The notes beneath the pieces are model-generated. The model saw nothing but the letters and a program-made list of their open reading frames with translations, was not told where the DNA came from and searched no databases. From Fulvitalea axinellae (GTDB lineage: Bacteria; Bacteroidota; Bacteroidia; Cytophagales; Cyclobacteriaceae), in the NCBI RefSeq assembly GCF_036492835.1, contig NZ_AP025314.1:4072010-4136009 (forward strand): 64,000 nt of DNA, read 5' to 3'. Position numbers and translations under genes: made by a program. This document shows, one piece after another, positions 42,997 through 53,123 of this stretch (positions are counted from its first letter, which is position 1; every line of letters begins with the position of its first letter).

Positions 42997-45900
42997 ATGT
43001 CGCAAGGAAGTTTCGTTATATACCGTTCGTCCGCCGGATCCGGCAAAACCTACACCTTGTCAAAGGAATACCTGACGCTGGCGCTCAGGGGCGACTTCCA
43101 TTTCAAGCATATTCTGGCGGTGACTTTTACCAACAAAGCCACGCAGGAAATGAAGTCGAGGATCATCGAATTCCTGCACGACATCAGCTTAGGTGGCGAA
43201 ACCGGAATGGCGGAAGAAATAGCGGGAAGGCTGGAAATAGATGTCGAGGAACTCAGGCAACGCTCCGGGCGCGTGCTTTCGAATATCCTTCACGGCTACA
43301 CTCACTTTTCGGTCAAAACGATCGACAGTTTCTTTCAGGACGTCATCCGGGCATTCACCAAAGAACTTGGTCTTCAGGGAGGAACACAACTGGAACTTGA
43401 CCAGGACAAAGTGCTCGACGATATCGTGGACAGGGTAATCGCCGACGTGGGACAGGACAAACGCTTGTCCAAATGGCTTCGTCAGTTTGCGGAACGAAAA
43501 GTGGAAGACGGCAAAGGCTGGGATCTCAGGCACACGATCCGGGAATTCGGGCGCGAGCTTTTCAAAGAGGAGTTCAAGGCCATTGAGAGGGACATCCTCG
43601 AAGTGACCGAGGATCCGGAGTTTATTCCTTCGTTCCTCAAAAAAATCTACGTCATCAGCGCCGAATTCGAGGAAAAGATGGCCGGTTTCGGCAGGAAAGC
43701 CCTTGACGTAATGCGGGATTTGGGACTTACGCTAGATGATTTCCCTTACAAAAAATCCAGCTTCGCCAATTACTTTCAGAAACTCGCCTCAAAATCCGAG
43801 TTCAAACCCGGAAGCAGGGCTATCTCCGCCGCTGACAACATCGGGAAATGGGCGACCAAAAGCACTCCCGCCGGAAAACGGGCGCTGATTGACCAGGCTT
43901 ACGCCGATATGAACGACGCCCTCACGTCCGCGATCAGGTATTACCAAGACAAAGGATATATCTACCATACGGCCCGCGAGGTTCTGCGCAACGTTTACGC
44001 ATTCGGGATCATGAGCGATTTGGCGAAAAAACTCCGCGAATACCGTTTGGAAAACGAGGTGATGCTGATTTCCGACTCGTCTGAATTCCTGAACCGGATT
44101 ATTGAGGAAAACGACGCCCCATTTATTTATGAAAAAGTCGGAACGAAGTTCAAAAACTACCTTATAGACGAATTCCAGGACACCTCGGGCTACCAGTGGG
44201 GAAACTTCAAGCCGTTGATCCAAAACAGCCTTTCCGAAGGAATAATGAAAGACAACGGCGAAATAGAGACGAACTTGAGCCTTTTGGTCGGCGACGTAAA
44301 GCAATCCATCTACCGCTGGCGTGGCGGCGACGCCGATTTGCTCCAACACCAAGTGACACAAGACATTCAGGAAGGCGAAACCGAAATCCGAAACCTTGAT
44401 ACCAATTGGAGAAGTTGCGAAAACGTCATCGCTTTCAACAACGCTTTTTTCGCAAGTGCACCCCAAGTCCTTGAGGAACAAGCCCAACAAAAACAGGAAG
44501 ATCTGGAATTTCAGGAAGTAAGGGAATACCTGAACGAACAGACTAAGAAGATTTCCCTCGCTTACGAAGATGTGTTCCAGAAATTTCCCGAGCACAAAAA
44601 AAACAAGCCCGGAGAGTTCGGCGGTTACGTCCGGATGGATTTCGTAGGAAAAGAGGAAAACGAGGACGGCGAGGAAATGACTCCGAAAGAAATCACTTTG
44701 GAACGGATCCCCTCCATCATAGAATCCCTCCAGGAAAAAGGTTACGCCGCTTCCGATATCGCCTTTTTGGTCCGCAACGCCTATCAAGGCACAATGATCA
44801 CCGACAGGATGATCGACTACGCCAAATCTGAAAAAGCGAAAGAAGGCGTTAACTACGAAGTCGTGTCTTCCGAGTCGCTTTATCTTCGCAACGCTTCCGT
44901 CGTCCGCATACTTCTGCATGCTTTCCGGGCCCTGCGCGATCCGAAAAACCGTATCGCCAAAAATTCGTTGGCTTACGAATACAATACATATATACTGGAC
45001 AAAGACGCCGAAGCGGATAGCTTAAGCGACAAAGAATACGCAGACGACACTCTACCTGCCGATTTTAGGTTCGAACAAGAGTTCCTATTAAAGCTTCCTT
45101 TGGGAGAATTAACGGAGACATTGGCCCGGATTTTCAACCTCAGCGCCATAAAAAGCGAAAACGCATACCTTCAAGCGTTCCAAGATACCGTAGCCGAATT
45201 CGCAGATAACCAAGCCGACGACCTTTCAAGTTTTGTGGAATGGTGGGACGAAAAAGGCCGGAAGAAATCCGTGAAAATGTCGGAAGATCTGGACGCCATG
45301 CGCGTGCTTACCATCCACAAGTCCAAAGGCCTTCAGTACAAAGTCGTGCTCGTCCCCTTCTGCGATTGGGATATCGACCATAACCCGCACCACCAAAACG
45401 TGCTTTGGTGCCCGACCAACGTACAGCCTTTCGACGAAATCCGCCGACTGCCGATCAACTACGGAAGCAAACTCGGCGAAACGGTCTACGCCACGGACTA
45501 TTACCGCGAACAGGTAAAAAGCTATACCGATAACCTCAACCTTCTCTACGTAGCCTTCACCCGCGCCGAGGAATGCCTATGGCTCATCGCTCCGGACGAT
45601 GCCCCTACGGACAAAAAAGGAAACCTAAAGATAAAAGGTGTCCACCAGCTGATCCGCTACGTAATGGACCATCCCGCCACCGCCGAAACCATCATCGACC
45701 TCGGGCAATATTGGCAAGCGCCCGAAAACCGCTTCGAGCTCAACAACCTTGAAGGAATAAATACCAAGAAGAAAAAAGAACCCGCCGGCACCCAATCGCT
45801 AAACGAATACAACAGCTACGATTGGCGAAACCGGCTGGAAATCGCCCGCAAGTCCCAAGACTTTTTCAACAAAGACTTCCACGGCGAACGCTCCCGCATC

Positions 45901-46317
45901 AATTACGGAATCCTGCTCCACGACATCCTCTCGCTAGTGATCCGACCTGAGCATGTGGATAGTGCCTTAGACGAATACCACCAAAACGGCCTAATCGATT
46001 CCGAAGAGCGCAACTTCCTCCGCCAAAAACTGGTGGCGTTAGTGAACCACGAAAAAATAAAAGGCTGGTTCGCCGAAGACTGGACCGTAAAAACGGAAGT
46101 CCCCATACTCCCAGAAAGCGGCGAACTTGCCCGCCTAGACCGCGTAATGCTCAAAGATGACGAGGCCGTTATAGTCGATTACAAAACAGGCTTCCGCAAA
46201 GGCCAAGACATTCGCCAAGTAAGAGACTACACAAAGCTGTTGGCGCAGATGGGCTATAAGAAAATCGAAGGGTATTTGCTTTACTTGGAGGATATGGAAG
46301 TGGTTAAGATCGTCTGA
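42997..46317 (+). CDS. UvrD/RecB-type helicase-nuclease (AddA-like)
   Basis: 1106-residue superfamily 1 helicase with a C-terminal nuclease, for processing double-strand DNA ends. Walker A YRSSAGSGKTYTL (residues 9-21), motif Ia FTNKATQEMKSRI, Walker B NYLIDEFQDTS, motif III LLVGDVKQSIYRWRGG, motif V-like VLTIHKSKGLQYKVV and motif VI LLYVAFTRAEE are all present. The C-terminal part has YGILLHDILS and RLDRVMLKDDEAVIVDYKTG, the active-site residues of a RecB-type PD-(D/E)XK nuclease. A RecC/AddB partner is expected but is not adjacent. Single gene with no clear terminator. Confidence 0.95.
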   Translation: MSQGSFVIYRSSAGSGKTYTLSKEYLTLALRGDFHFKHILAVTFTNKATQEMKSRIIEFLHDISLGGETGMAEEIAGRLEIDVEELRQRSGRVLSNILHGYTHFSVKTIDSFFQDVIRAFTKELGLQGGTQLELDQDKVLDDIVDRVIADVGQDKRLSKWLRQFAERKVEDGKGWDLRHTIREFGRELFKEEFKAIERDILEVTEDPEFIPSFLKKIYVISAEFEEKMAGFGRKALDVMRDLGLTLDDFPYKKSSFANYFQKLASKSEFKPGSRAISAADNIGKWATKSTPAGKRALIDQAYADMNDALTSAIRYYQDKGYIYHTAREVLRNVYAFGIMSDLAKKLREYRLENEVMLISDSSEFLNRIIEENDAPFIYEKVGTKFKNYLIDEFQDTSGYQWGNFKPLIQNSLSEGIMKDNGEIETNLSLLVGDVKQSIYRWRGGDADLLQHQVTQDIQEGETEIRNLDTNWRSCENVIAFNNAFFASAPQVLEEQAQQKQEDLEFQEVREYLNEQTKKISLAYEDVFQKFPEHKKNKPGEFGGYVRMDFVGKEENEDGEEMTPKEITLERIPSIIESLQEKGYAASDIAFLVRNAYQGTMITDRMIDYAKSEKAKEGVNYEVVSSESLYLRNASVVRILLHAFRALRDPKNRIAKNSLAYEYNTYILDKDAEADSLSDKEYADDTLPADFRFEQEFLLKLPLGELTETLARIFNLSAIKSENAYLQAFQDTVAEFADNQADDLSSFVEWWDEKGRKKSVKMSEDLDAMRVLTIHKSKGLQYKVVLVPFCDWDIDHNPHHQNVLWCPTNVQPFDEIRRLPINYGSKLGETVYATDYYREQVKSYTDNLNLLYVAFTRAEECLWLIAPDDAPTDKKGNLKIKGVHQLIRYVMDHPATAETIIDLGQYWQAPENRFELNNLEGINTKKKKEPAGTQSLNEYNSYDWRNRLEIARKSQDFFNKDFHGERSRINYGILLHDILSLVIRPEHVDSALDEYHQNGLIDSEERNFLRQKLVALVNHEKIKGWFAEDWTVKTEVPILPESGELARLDRVMLKDDEAVIVDYKTGFRKGQDIRQVRDYTKLLAQMGYKKIEGYLLYLEDMEVVKIV

Positions 46318-46819
46318 CCCGCCCTCTTATTTCAACAGCGACTCTCACAAGATTAAAACCAGTCATCCTTACTATTTACCACTCTTAAAGAGACGAGAAT
46401 TTCAGCTGTACTTTTACACATTATTTTTTTGTGACTAATTTCACTTATATAAGATTATATATCCCTACAAAGTGGCCACTATTTTACGGAGGCAAACCAA
46501 AGAAAATACCTGTAAAAGACGATATTCAACGAATAAGACTAAAAATTGTTATCCCCATCGTGCTCGTTTTTTATTTTTACATTATTTACACTATAGAGTA
46601 AGAAATCTTACCGAAATATTAATTCGTGACATATATCAGGTTTTCTTTTTTAAAAAATTTACGAATATCCAGTATTGATCCATATCAAAAACATGCCATC
46701 AAACGGTAATTTAGTATCATGTAATATTCAATTATTGTTCTTTAGGCAAATATTATTCTATATTGGGACAAGAATCGCAATTTTTAAACCACTCATCAAC
46801 CATTTTGAATTTGTAAAAT
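46318..46819. other. Long AT-rich leader region before susC, no gene seen
   Basis: About 500 bases, strongly AT-rich. It carries a candidate promoter near 46735-46766 and a small inverted repeat TTGAT-CCAT-ATCAA (46675-46688). A 68-codon plus frame at 46472-46678 looks random. No RNA gene recognised. Confidence 0.6.
46735..46766 (+). promoter_or_regulatory. Candidate promoter of the susC-susD pair
   Basis: TTG (46735-46737), 21 bases, then TATATTGG (46759-46766), one base off TAnnTTTG. It would give a leader of about 50 bases. Confidence 0.35.
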
Positions 46820-49800
46820 ATGGGTAAAAGATTACTTGCATTATGCACAGTATTTTTCTTGTCCCTAAGCGTAGTCTTAGCGCAGGAAAAAACGGTCTCG
46901 GGTACCGTGACCGCAGAGGAATCAGGTGAGCCTATTCCTGGAGTAAGTGTCCGGGTCAAAGGAACAACGATCGGCACGATAACGGATATTGACGGTAAAT
47001 ACACGATCAAGGCTCCCGCTGATTCTAAGATCTTGGCCTTCTCATTTATCGGACTTGTGACTGAAGAGATTAAAATCGGAAGTCAATCCAAAATTGACAT
47101 GGTCATGACTGCTGACCTTAAGCAACTCGAAGAAGTTGTGGTTATCGGTTATGGAGAAGCAAAGAAAAATACATTTACAGGTACAGCTGTCAAAGTAGAC
47201 GCAAAAAAGCTTGAAGCAAAAAACGTAGCTAACGTTGCCCAAGCCCTTGCTGGTGAGGCCGCTGGTGTTCAAGTTATCAACACTTCTGGGCAGCCTGGCA
47301 CAGCACCTACGATCCGTATTCGTGGTTATGGTTCTGTTAATGGTAGCCGTGCTCCTCTTTATGTTGTAGATGGCCTGCCTTTTAATGGTAACATCAGCTC
47401 ATTGAACCCTTCAGACATTGAGTCTATGACAATCTTGAAAGATGCGTCAGCGACTGCTATTTATGGATCAAGGGGCGCTAACGGTGTTGTTGTTATTACA
47501 ACGAAGAGAGGTAGTTCTAGAAAATCAGACATCGAAGTCGAAGCCAAATTTGGCACCAATATGAGATTGCTTTCTGAATATGATGTAATCTCTTCTCCAG
47601 AGGAATTCACGGAACTGACTTGGCAAGGTTTGCGTAACAAAGCTCTTCTGAACCAGCAGAAAAGTACAGTTGACCCAAAATTTAATGACGCAGTTCAATA
47701 CGCAAACACGTCATTGTTCAACACTGCTGAAGGTATTTCGCCTTTCTACAACATGTGGAATGCTGAAGGAAGCGCTCTTATCAACCCTGCAACAGGACAA
47801 TTCAACAACGGTATCACCAGAAAATACACCCCTGAAAGCTGGGAAGACCACCTCTTTGACAACGCAAAAAGAACCGAGCTTAATGTTAAGTTTAGTGGCG
47901 GTAATGACAAGAGTCAATTTTATACGTCTTTTGGACTCTTGGATGATCAGGGATATTATATCAACTCTGATTTTAAGCGTTACACAGGTAGAGTTAATGT
48001 GAGCCACAAAATCCGTTCTTGGTTAAGTGGTGATATGAATTTGGGCTATACTCGCTCTGAAAGAAACTCTCCAGGTCAGACTGAAGACTCAGCAAATGGA
48101 TTCTGGTACCTAAATAACATTCCGTCAATCTATCCTGTCTACATTCGTGACGAAGACGGAAAACTGATTGAGGATAAAGTACTTGGTGGTTACAGATATG
48201 ACCTTGGTGATGGAAACGGATCAGGTCAAAGAGGGTTTAGCCCACTCGCTAACCCTGTCGCTACTACTAACTTTAACGTGGACGAGAGAATTGTTCATGA
48301 AGTTTCTGCAAAAGGCCGTGTTAAGGCAACCTTTACAGATTGGCTTAGTGCGAGCACTAGCTTCGGATTGCAGTTCCGTAACAGTTCAAGGGACCGCTTG
48401 AACAATGCCTTTTACGGACTTGGAGAAGGTCGTGGCGGTAGCATCACTAAGAATAAATACGAGACATTCTCTTACACATGGCTCAAAATGTTGAACTTCG
48501 ACAAGTCTTATGGCTTGCACAATATTTCTGCCTTTGCCGCTCACGAAAACACCCTTTTCGAGTACAAGTACTTGTATACTTCAATGAGCAACTTGGCTGA
48601 CCCATTTGGAAGAGAATTAAACAATGGTGTCGTTAGCACTCCTGGAAGATCTTATATCGAAGATTACACCTTGGAAAGTTTCTTTGGCCAAGTGAAGTAT
48701 GACTTTGACGAGAAGTATTTCGTTCAAATGGTTGTTCGACGTGACGGTTCGTCAAGATTCTTGGGCGATAACAAATGGGGAAATTTCGGTTCATTGGGTC
48801 TTGCTTGGGCCATTTCTAAAGAAGACTTTCTCTCTTCTGTTGGCTGGTTAGACTTCTTGAAGTTAAAAGCTAGTTACGGTATTATCGGTGACCAAGGCAC
48901 AAGCTACTATCCTGGTTATAACAGGTTCAAAGTTCAGAACAACAACGACAAGATCGCTTTGTCTTTTGATTACAAAGGTAATCCTGACTTGACTTGGGAA
49001 ACGTCCAAGATGTTGCAAGCTGGATTCGAATTCCAAATCTTCGACCGCATTAGTGGATCGGTTGACGTGTATAGAAAAGACACTGAGGACCTCGTATTTG
49101 ACAGAAGAACAGCTCCATCTTTGGGTTATGCGATTATCAAGGTTAATGACGGTTCGATGAGAAACCAAGGTATTGAATTCTCTTTGAACGCCGACATTAT
49201 CAAAACGCACGACTTCAATCTTAGCTTCAACATTAATGGTGCTATTGAAGACAACGAGATCACTAAGATGCCTATAGAGCCTGCTACTGGCGAGCCTAAA
49301 AAGATTGATATCGACAGCTATTTCGGACGTTCAGAAGGTCGCTCACTCTACGATATCTACACGACAAAGTTTGCAGGTGTTGATCCGCAGACAGGTAAAT
49401 CTCAATGGGAGCGCTATTACTATGAGACAATAGAAAATGGCGAGTCAGTGAAGACTACCATCAAATCATTACATGATGAGGCCGAAAAAGTCCCAGAAGG
49501 AAAAGAGATTAAAAAGGAACTCACGACCGATTACTCTGACGCAACAAGGATGTACCTTGACAAAACGACTATTCCTAAAGTCAGGGGAGCATTTGGCTTC
49601 AACGCTGGATATAAAGGCATCTCGCTTTCTACGCAATTCCTTTACAGCTTAGGCGGTTACGCTTATGACAGGCAGTACGCAGGTCTTATGGGTGATAATA
49701 CTCCAGGTAACAATAACTGGCATACTGATATCCGTAATAGATGGCAAAAACCAGGTGACGTTACAGATGTTCCAGCCTTGACTGCTGGGGAGAACACTAA

Positions 49801-50062
49801 CGTGTCGTCTGCATCCTCAAGATTCGTTACGAAAAGTGACTACTTAGCACTTAACAACATCAGACTAGGTTACTCACTCCCTTCTAAAGTTGCGGAAAAA
49901 CTGTCTCTGAAATCAGTGCAGTTCTGGGTGTCTGGAGACAACCTCTGGGTATTCTCAAAACGAGACGGATTCAACCCGATAACATCTGAAGCGGGAACTT
50001 CAAGTGTGTACACTTACACACCTCTCGCTACATTTACTGGTGGCCTAAAAGTTAACTTCTAA
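46820..50062 (+). CDS. SusC/RagA TonB-linked outer-membrane transporter
   Basis: 1080 residues, complete. Signal peptide (ending SLSVVLAQ), carboxypeptidase-regulatory-like domain (SGTVTAEESGEPIPGVSVRVKGT), TonB-box-like LEEVVVIGYG, plug (RAPLYVVDGLPFNG, DASATAIYGSRGANGVVVITTKRG) and a 22-strand-type barrel ending TFTGGLKVNF. No STN domain, so unlike the receptor at the left edge it should not signal to FecR. The SusD gene follows after 11 bases. Codons favour GGT, GCT, CGT, CTT and TCT, whereas neighbours prefer GGC, GCC and CTG or CTC, suggesting high expression or a different origin. Substrate unknown; no glycan enzymes flank it. Confidence 0.98.
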   Translation: MGKRLLALCTVFFLSLSVVLAQEKTVSGTVTAEESGEPIPGVSVRVKGTTIGTITDIDGKYTIKAPADSKILAFSFIGLVTEEIKIGSQSKIDMVMTADLKQLEEVVVIGYGEAKKNTFTGTAVKVDAKKLEAKNVANVAQALAGEAAGVQVINTSGQPGTAPTIRIRGYGSVNGSRAPLYVVDGLPFNGNISSLNPSDIESMTILKDASATAIYGSRGANGVVVITTKRGSSRKSDIEVEAKFGTNMRLLSEYDVISSPEEFTELTWQGLRNKALLNQQKSTVDPKFNDAVQYANTSLFNTAEGISPFYNMWNAEGSALINPATGQFNNGITRKYTPESWEDHLFDNAKRTELNVKFSGGNDKSQFYTSFGLLDDQGYYINSDFKRYTGRVNVSHKIRSWLSGDMNLGYTRSERNSPGQTEDSANGFWYLNNIPSIYPVYIRDEDGKLIEDKVLGGYRYDLGDGNGSGQRGFSPLANPVATTNFNVDERIVHEVSAKGRVKATFTDWLSASTSFGLQFRNSSRDRLNNAFYGLGEGRGGSITKNKYETFSYTWLKMLNFDKSYGLHNISAFAAHENTLFEYKYLYTSMSNLADPFGRELNNGVVSTPGRSYIEDYTLESFFGQVKYDFDEKYFVQMVVRRDGSSRFLGDNKWGNFGSLGLAWAISKEDFLSSVGWLDFLKLKASYGIIGDQGTSYYPGYNRFKVQNNNDKIALSFDYKGNPDLTWETSKMLQAGFEFQIFDRISGSVDVYRKDTEDLVFDRRTAPSLGYAIIKVNDGSMRNQGIEFSLNADIIKTHDFNLSFNINGAIEDNEITKMPIEPATGEPKKIDIDSYFGRSEGRSLYDIYTTKFAGVDPQTGKSQWERYYYETIENGESVKTTIKSLHDEAEKVPEGKEIKKELTTDYSDATRMYLDKTTIPKVRGAFGFNAGYKGISLSTQFLYSLGGYAYDRQYAGLMGDNTPGNNNWHTDIRNRWQKPGDVTDVPALTAGENTNVSSASSRFVTKSDYLALNNIRLGYSLPSKVAEKLSLKSVQFWVSGDNLWVFSKRDGFNPITSEAGTSSVYTYTPLATFTGGLKVNF

Positions 50063-50073
50063 TTCTGGATCTT

Positions 50074-51540
50074 ATGCGAAAAATATATAAACTCATTTCT
50101 GCAATAGTCTTGCCCGCCACAATGCTGTTTGCGTGCTCTGACGACTATTTGGAAACGGATATTACAGAATTCCTTTCCGACAAAGGTCTTGACGAGGCTG
50201 CAAAGTATAATCCTGACTTGCTTAACGGTAGTGTTGCTGGGCTTTATACTTTGATGATCAACCGTGGTACTGGTGGCACAACAGGACATGATGACATTGG
50301 GCAAAAAGGATACGATATTTATTCGGATTTGCTCAGTGGAGACATGGTTCTGACAGGAGTAAGATACGGCTGGTATGAAGATGTAACCCGTATGAAGGTG
50401 ACCGTAAATTATTCGGAAACCGAAAACTACAGACCATGGCGTTACTATTACCGTATCATCTTTAATGCGAATATTATCATTGACGCATCAGTAGATGAAA
50501 ACGGCAAGGCAAAAAACGATGATGTTAAGCACAATCTTGGCCAAGCCAAAGCCATGAGAGCTTACGCATATTACTATTTGGCCAACCTCTATGCCAATGA
50601 ATACAACCCTAGCGAGCCTACTTTGCCGTTGTATACAACTGTCTCGGATGAAGCTGAGCCTTTAGCGACAGGAAAAGAGGTGTATGACACCATCATTCAG
50701 GACCTGGAAGACGCAAAGATGTACTTAGCGGATTTTGAAAGAGGAAATGAAGCGGGAGATAAAAATATCGTAAACAAAGATGTTGTAAATGGTCTCCTTG
50801 CATACGTATATGCAACTACAGGGGATTACGCAAAAGCAGTAGCTGCGGCTGACGCTGTCATTTCTTCATCTAAGTACCCTATTCTTCCAAAAGATGAACT
50901 AACGTCTAATGGCTTTAATAATGTTAGCACTCCATCATGGATATGGGGATTCGATATCAAGCTAGCTAACGACCTTGACTTGCGTTCTTGGTGGGGACAG
51001 ATGGACATCTACACGTACAGCTATGCGATGGCTGGTGACAGAAAAGGGATGGACCACGGTCTGTACAAAAGTATAAGGGATACTGACGGAAGAAAAGACC
51101 AGTTCGCTGCCAGCGGAGGTCAATATCTCCCAATTAACAAGTTCTATCATCCTGAAAGAAAAGTTGGTGGACAAGGTGACATTACAACTGATTATGTCTA
51201 CATGAGGATTGAAGAGATGTACTTGTTAAAAGCTGAAGCATCTGCAAAAGCTGGAGATGATGCGACCGCTAAGGCAGCTTTGCTTGAATTAGTCTCGAAA
51301 CGCGATAGTGATCCTTCTTATGTAAGCAGTCTTTCTGGCCAAGCTCTCAAAGACGAAATCTACAAGCAGTTGAGAATCGAGCTTTGGGGCGAAGGAAAGA
51401 GTTACTTAGCGATGAAGCGTAACAAAGCGACTATCACTAGAGAAGGACACCTTTTTGAGAATATCTCAGTACCATATAACGATGATAGACTCACAATGGA
51501 AATCCCAATCCAAGAGATACAAAACAACCCACACTTGTAA
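50074..51540 (+). CDS. SusD/RagB nutrient-binding lipoprotein
   Basis: 488-residue lipoprotein (signal MRKIYKLISAIVLPATMLFAC, Cys21, then SDDYLET) that caps the SusC barrel. Typical SusD signs: the YYYRIIFNANIIID segment, GQAKAMRAYAYYYLANLYAN (TPR-like helix), PTLPLYTTV, and the end RIEEMYLLKAEASAKAGD ... LRIELWGEGKSYLAMKRNK. The family's C-terminal part is a bit short but complete, ending QEIQNNPHL. Same unusual codon choice as the SusC gene, from which 11 bases separate it. Terminator follows. Confidence 0.97.
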   Translation: MRKIYKLISAIVLPATMLFACSDDYLETDITEFLSDKGLDEAAKYNPDLLNGSVAGLYTLMINRGTGGTTGHDDIGQKGYDIYSDLLSGDMVLTGVRYGWYEDVTRMKVTVNYSETENYRPWRYYYRIIFNANIIIDASVDENGKAKNDDVKHNLGQAKAMRAYAYYYLANLYANEYNPSEPTLPLYTTVSDEAEPLATGKEVYDTIIQDLEDAKMYLADFERGNEAGDKNIVNKDVVNGLLAYVYATTGDYAKAVAAADAVISSSKYPILPKDELTSNGFNNVSTPSWIWGFDIKLANDLDLRSWWGQMDIYTYSYAMAGDRKGMDHGLYKSIRDTDGRKDQFAASGGQYLPINKFYHPERKVGGQGDITTDYVYMRIEEMYLLKAEASAKAGDDATAKAALLELVSKRDSDPSYVSSLSGQALKDEIYKQLRIELWGEGKSYLAMKRNKATITREGHLFENISVPYNDDRLTMEIPIQEIQNNPHL

Positions 51541-51554
51541 TAATATTAAGTTGA

Positions 51555-51589
51555 CAAAAAAGAGCGATTATAAAAATCGCTCTTTTTTT
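51555..51589 (+). terminator. Rho-independent terminator of the susC-susD pair
   Basis: AAAAAAGAGCGATT and AATCGCTCTTTTTT pair around a five-base loop, then T. Starts 15 bases after the susD stop. Confidence 0.93.
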
Positions 51590-51681
51590 GTTTCATTATT
51601 TCCAAATAGAGCCAATTCAATTTTTGTCAATTTCAACGAATACATTTAGCTTTCGTTTTTTACGGTAAGACCTCACACCTT

Positions 51682-53040
51682 ATGAAACACTTGGTTCTTA
51701 AAATCTTATTTCTGTTTTCTCTTTTTGGGACGCTCAACTCTCTCAACGCCACCCCCTGGCCCCAAAACCGCCCGACAAACGTTTTCATCTTCAAAATAGA
51801 CGACACCATCGACCCGAGGATGAACCGGCGGGTCGACTTAGCGCTAAACCAAGCGAAACGGGACAGCGCCGACCTTATAATCATAGAGATGGACACTTAC
51901 GGAGGTGCCGTAAACGACGCCGACGACATTCGGACAAGGCTCCTTAATCTTGACAGGCCCGTTTACGTGTTTATCGACAAAGACGCTGCCTCCGCAGGCG
52001 CCTTGATCTCTATCGCTTGCGACAGCATCTATATGGCGCCGGGTGCCAGTATCGGCGCCGCAACCGTGGTTACCGGCGAAGGAAAAGCCGCTCCGGACAA
52101 GTACCAATCCTACATGAGGTCCGTAATGCGGACTACCGCCGAGGCCCGCGGGCGCGATCCAAGAATAGCGGAAGCTATGGTGGATCAAAACATTCAGATC
52201 GACAGTATCTCACAAGAGGGCAAAGTGATTACCTTCACTACTTCCGAGGCGATAAAATACGGTTTCTGCGAAGCCCAAGAAAAAGATATCGAAGGCATAC
52301 TGACTCGTGTCGGCATCAAGGACTATAAAATCCAAAGGTTTGAACTTTCCTCTTCGGAAAAAATTATCTCGATTTTCCTAAACCCGTTTGTCAGCGGAAT
52401 TTTGGTGATGATCATTTTAGGCGGACTGTACTTTGAGCTACAGTCTCCTGGGGTCGGATTTCCCCTACTCGCCGCCGTTATTGCCTTGGTACTCTATTTT
52501 GTGCCTTACTACCTCAACGGTCTCGCCGCCAATTGGGAAATGGTGATTTTCTTCATCGGCTTGGCGTTGCTTGCGGTCGAAATATTTGTGATTCCCGGCT
52601 TTGGCGTTGCCGGTTTTGCCGGAATTACGCTTATCGTAAGCTCTCTAATCTTGGTGATGCTCGACAACGACTTGTTTGACTTTTCATACGTCTCGGGCGA
52701 AGACATCACACGGGCCACAGCCTCCATTCTCGGCGCAATGGTCTCGGCTATTGTAATGGCCTCAATTCTCGGGGCAAAAGCTAAAAAAATCGCATCTTTC
52801 AGCAAATTATCCTTGGAGGATACACAAGACCGCAAACAGGGCTATACAGCGAACTTCAAAAACAAATCAATGGTCGGTGTAAAAGGGAAAGTCTATTCTA
52901 GACTGCGCCCAAGCGGTAAAATCATGATTGACGGCGAACTATATGACGCCTATAGCAGAGGAGAGTTCATCGACAAGAATGATGAAGTTGTTGTCATTGG
53001 AGAGTCAGGAAATTCTTTGCAAGTCAAGAATATCGATTAA
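51682..53040 (+). CDS. Long-form NfeD protein (ClpP-like protease plus NfeD)
   Basis: 452 residues. Signal peptide, then a periplasmic ClpP/S49-like serine-protease domain (LIIIEMDTYGGAVNDADDIR, DKDAASAGALIS with Ser104; Lys140 in APDKYQSYMRS is the likely base). Four to five membrane helices follow (about residues 235-365) and a cytoplasmic OB-like NfeD domain (GVKGKVYSRLRPSGKIMIDGELYDAYSRGEFI). Family idea: membrane-quality control together with stomatin; no stomatin gene is next to it here. Own terminator. Confidence 0.93.
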   Translation: MKHLVLKILFLFSLFGTLNSLNATPWPQNRPTNVFIFKIDDTIDPRMNRRVDLALNQAKRDSADLIIIEMDTYGGAVNDADDIRTRLLNLDRPVYVFIDKDAASAGALISIACDSIYMAPGASIGAATVVTGEGKAAPDKYQSYMRSVMRTTAEARGRDPRIAEAMVDQNIQIDSISQEGKVITFTTSEAIKYGFCEAQEKDIEGILTRVGIKDYKIQRFELSSSEKIISIFLNPFVSGILVMIILGGLYFELQSPGVGFPLLAAVIALVLYFVPYYLNGLAANWEMVIFFIGLALLAVEIFVIPGFGVAGFAGITLIVSSLILVMLDNDLFDFSYVSGEDITRATASILGAMVSAIVMASILGAKAKKIASFSKLSLEDTQDRKQGYTANFKNKSMVGVKGKVYSRLRPSGKIMIDGELYDAYSRGEFIDKNDEVVVIGESGNSLQVKNID

Positions 53041-53061
53041 TTTATCAACTTGTTTTGCCAC

Positions 53062-53102
53062 AAAAGAAAAGCGAGAAGATTCTGTCTTCTCGCTTTTCTT
53101 TT
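53062..53102. terminator. Bidirectional terminator after the NfeD gene
   Basis: Eighteen-base perfect arms (53062-53079 and 53085-53102) with a five-base loop. Serves nfeD and the convergent membrane-protein gene. Confidence 0.92.
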
Positions 53103-53123
53103 GTGTTATATCTCGCTCTGGCA

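Noticed and set aside
43789..44919. Minus-strand ORF of 376 codons
   Set aside because: Antisense to the RecB-like gene, whose helicase motifs span the same bases.
46472..46678. 68-codon plus ORF in the susC leader
   Set aside because: AT-rich, Asn/Lys/Tyr-heavy random translation with no family or signal.
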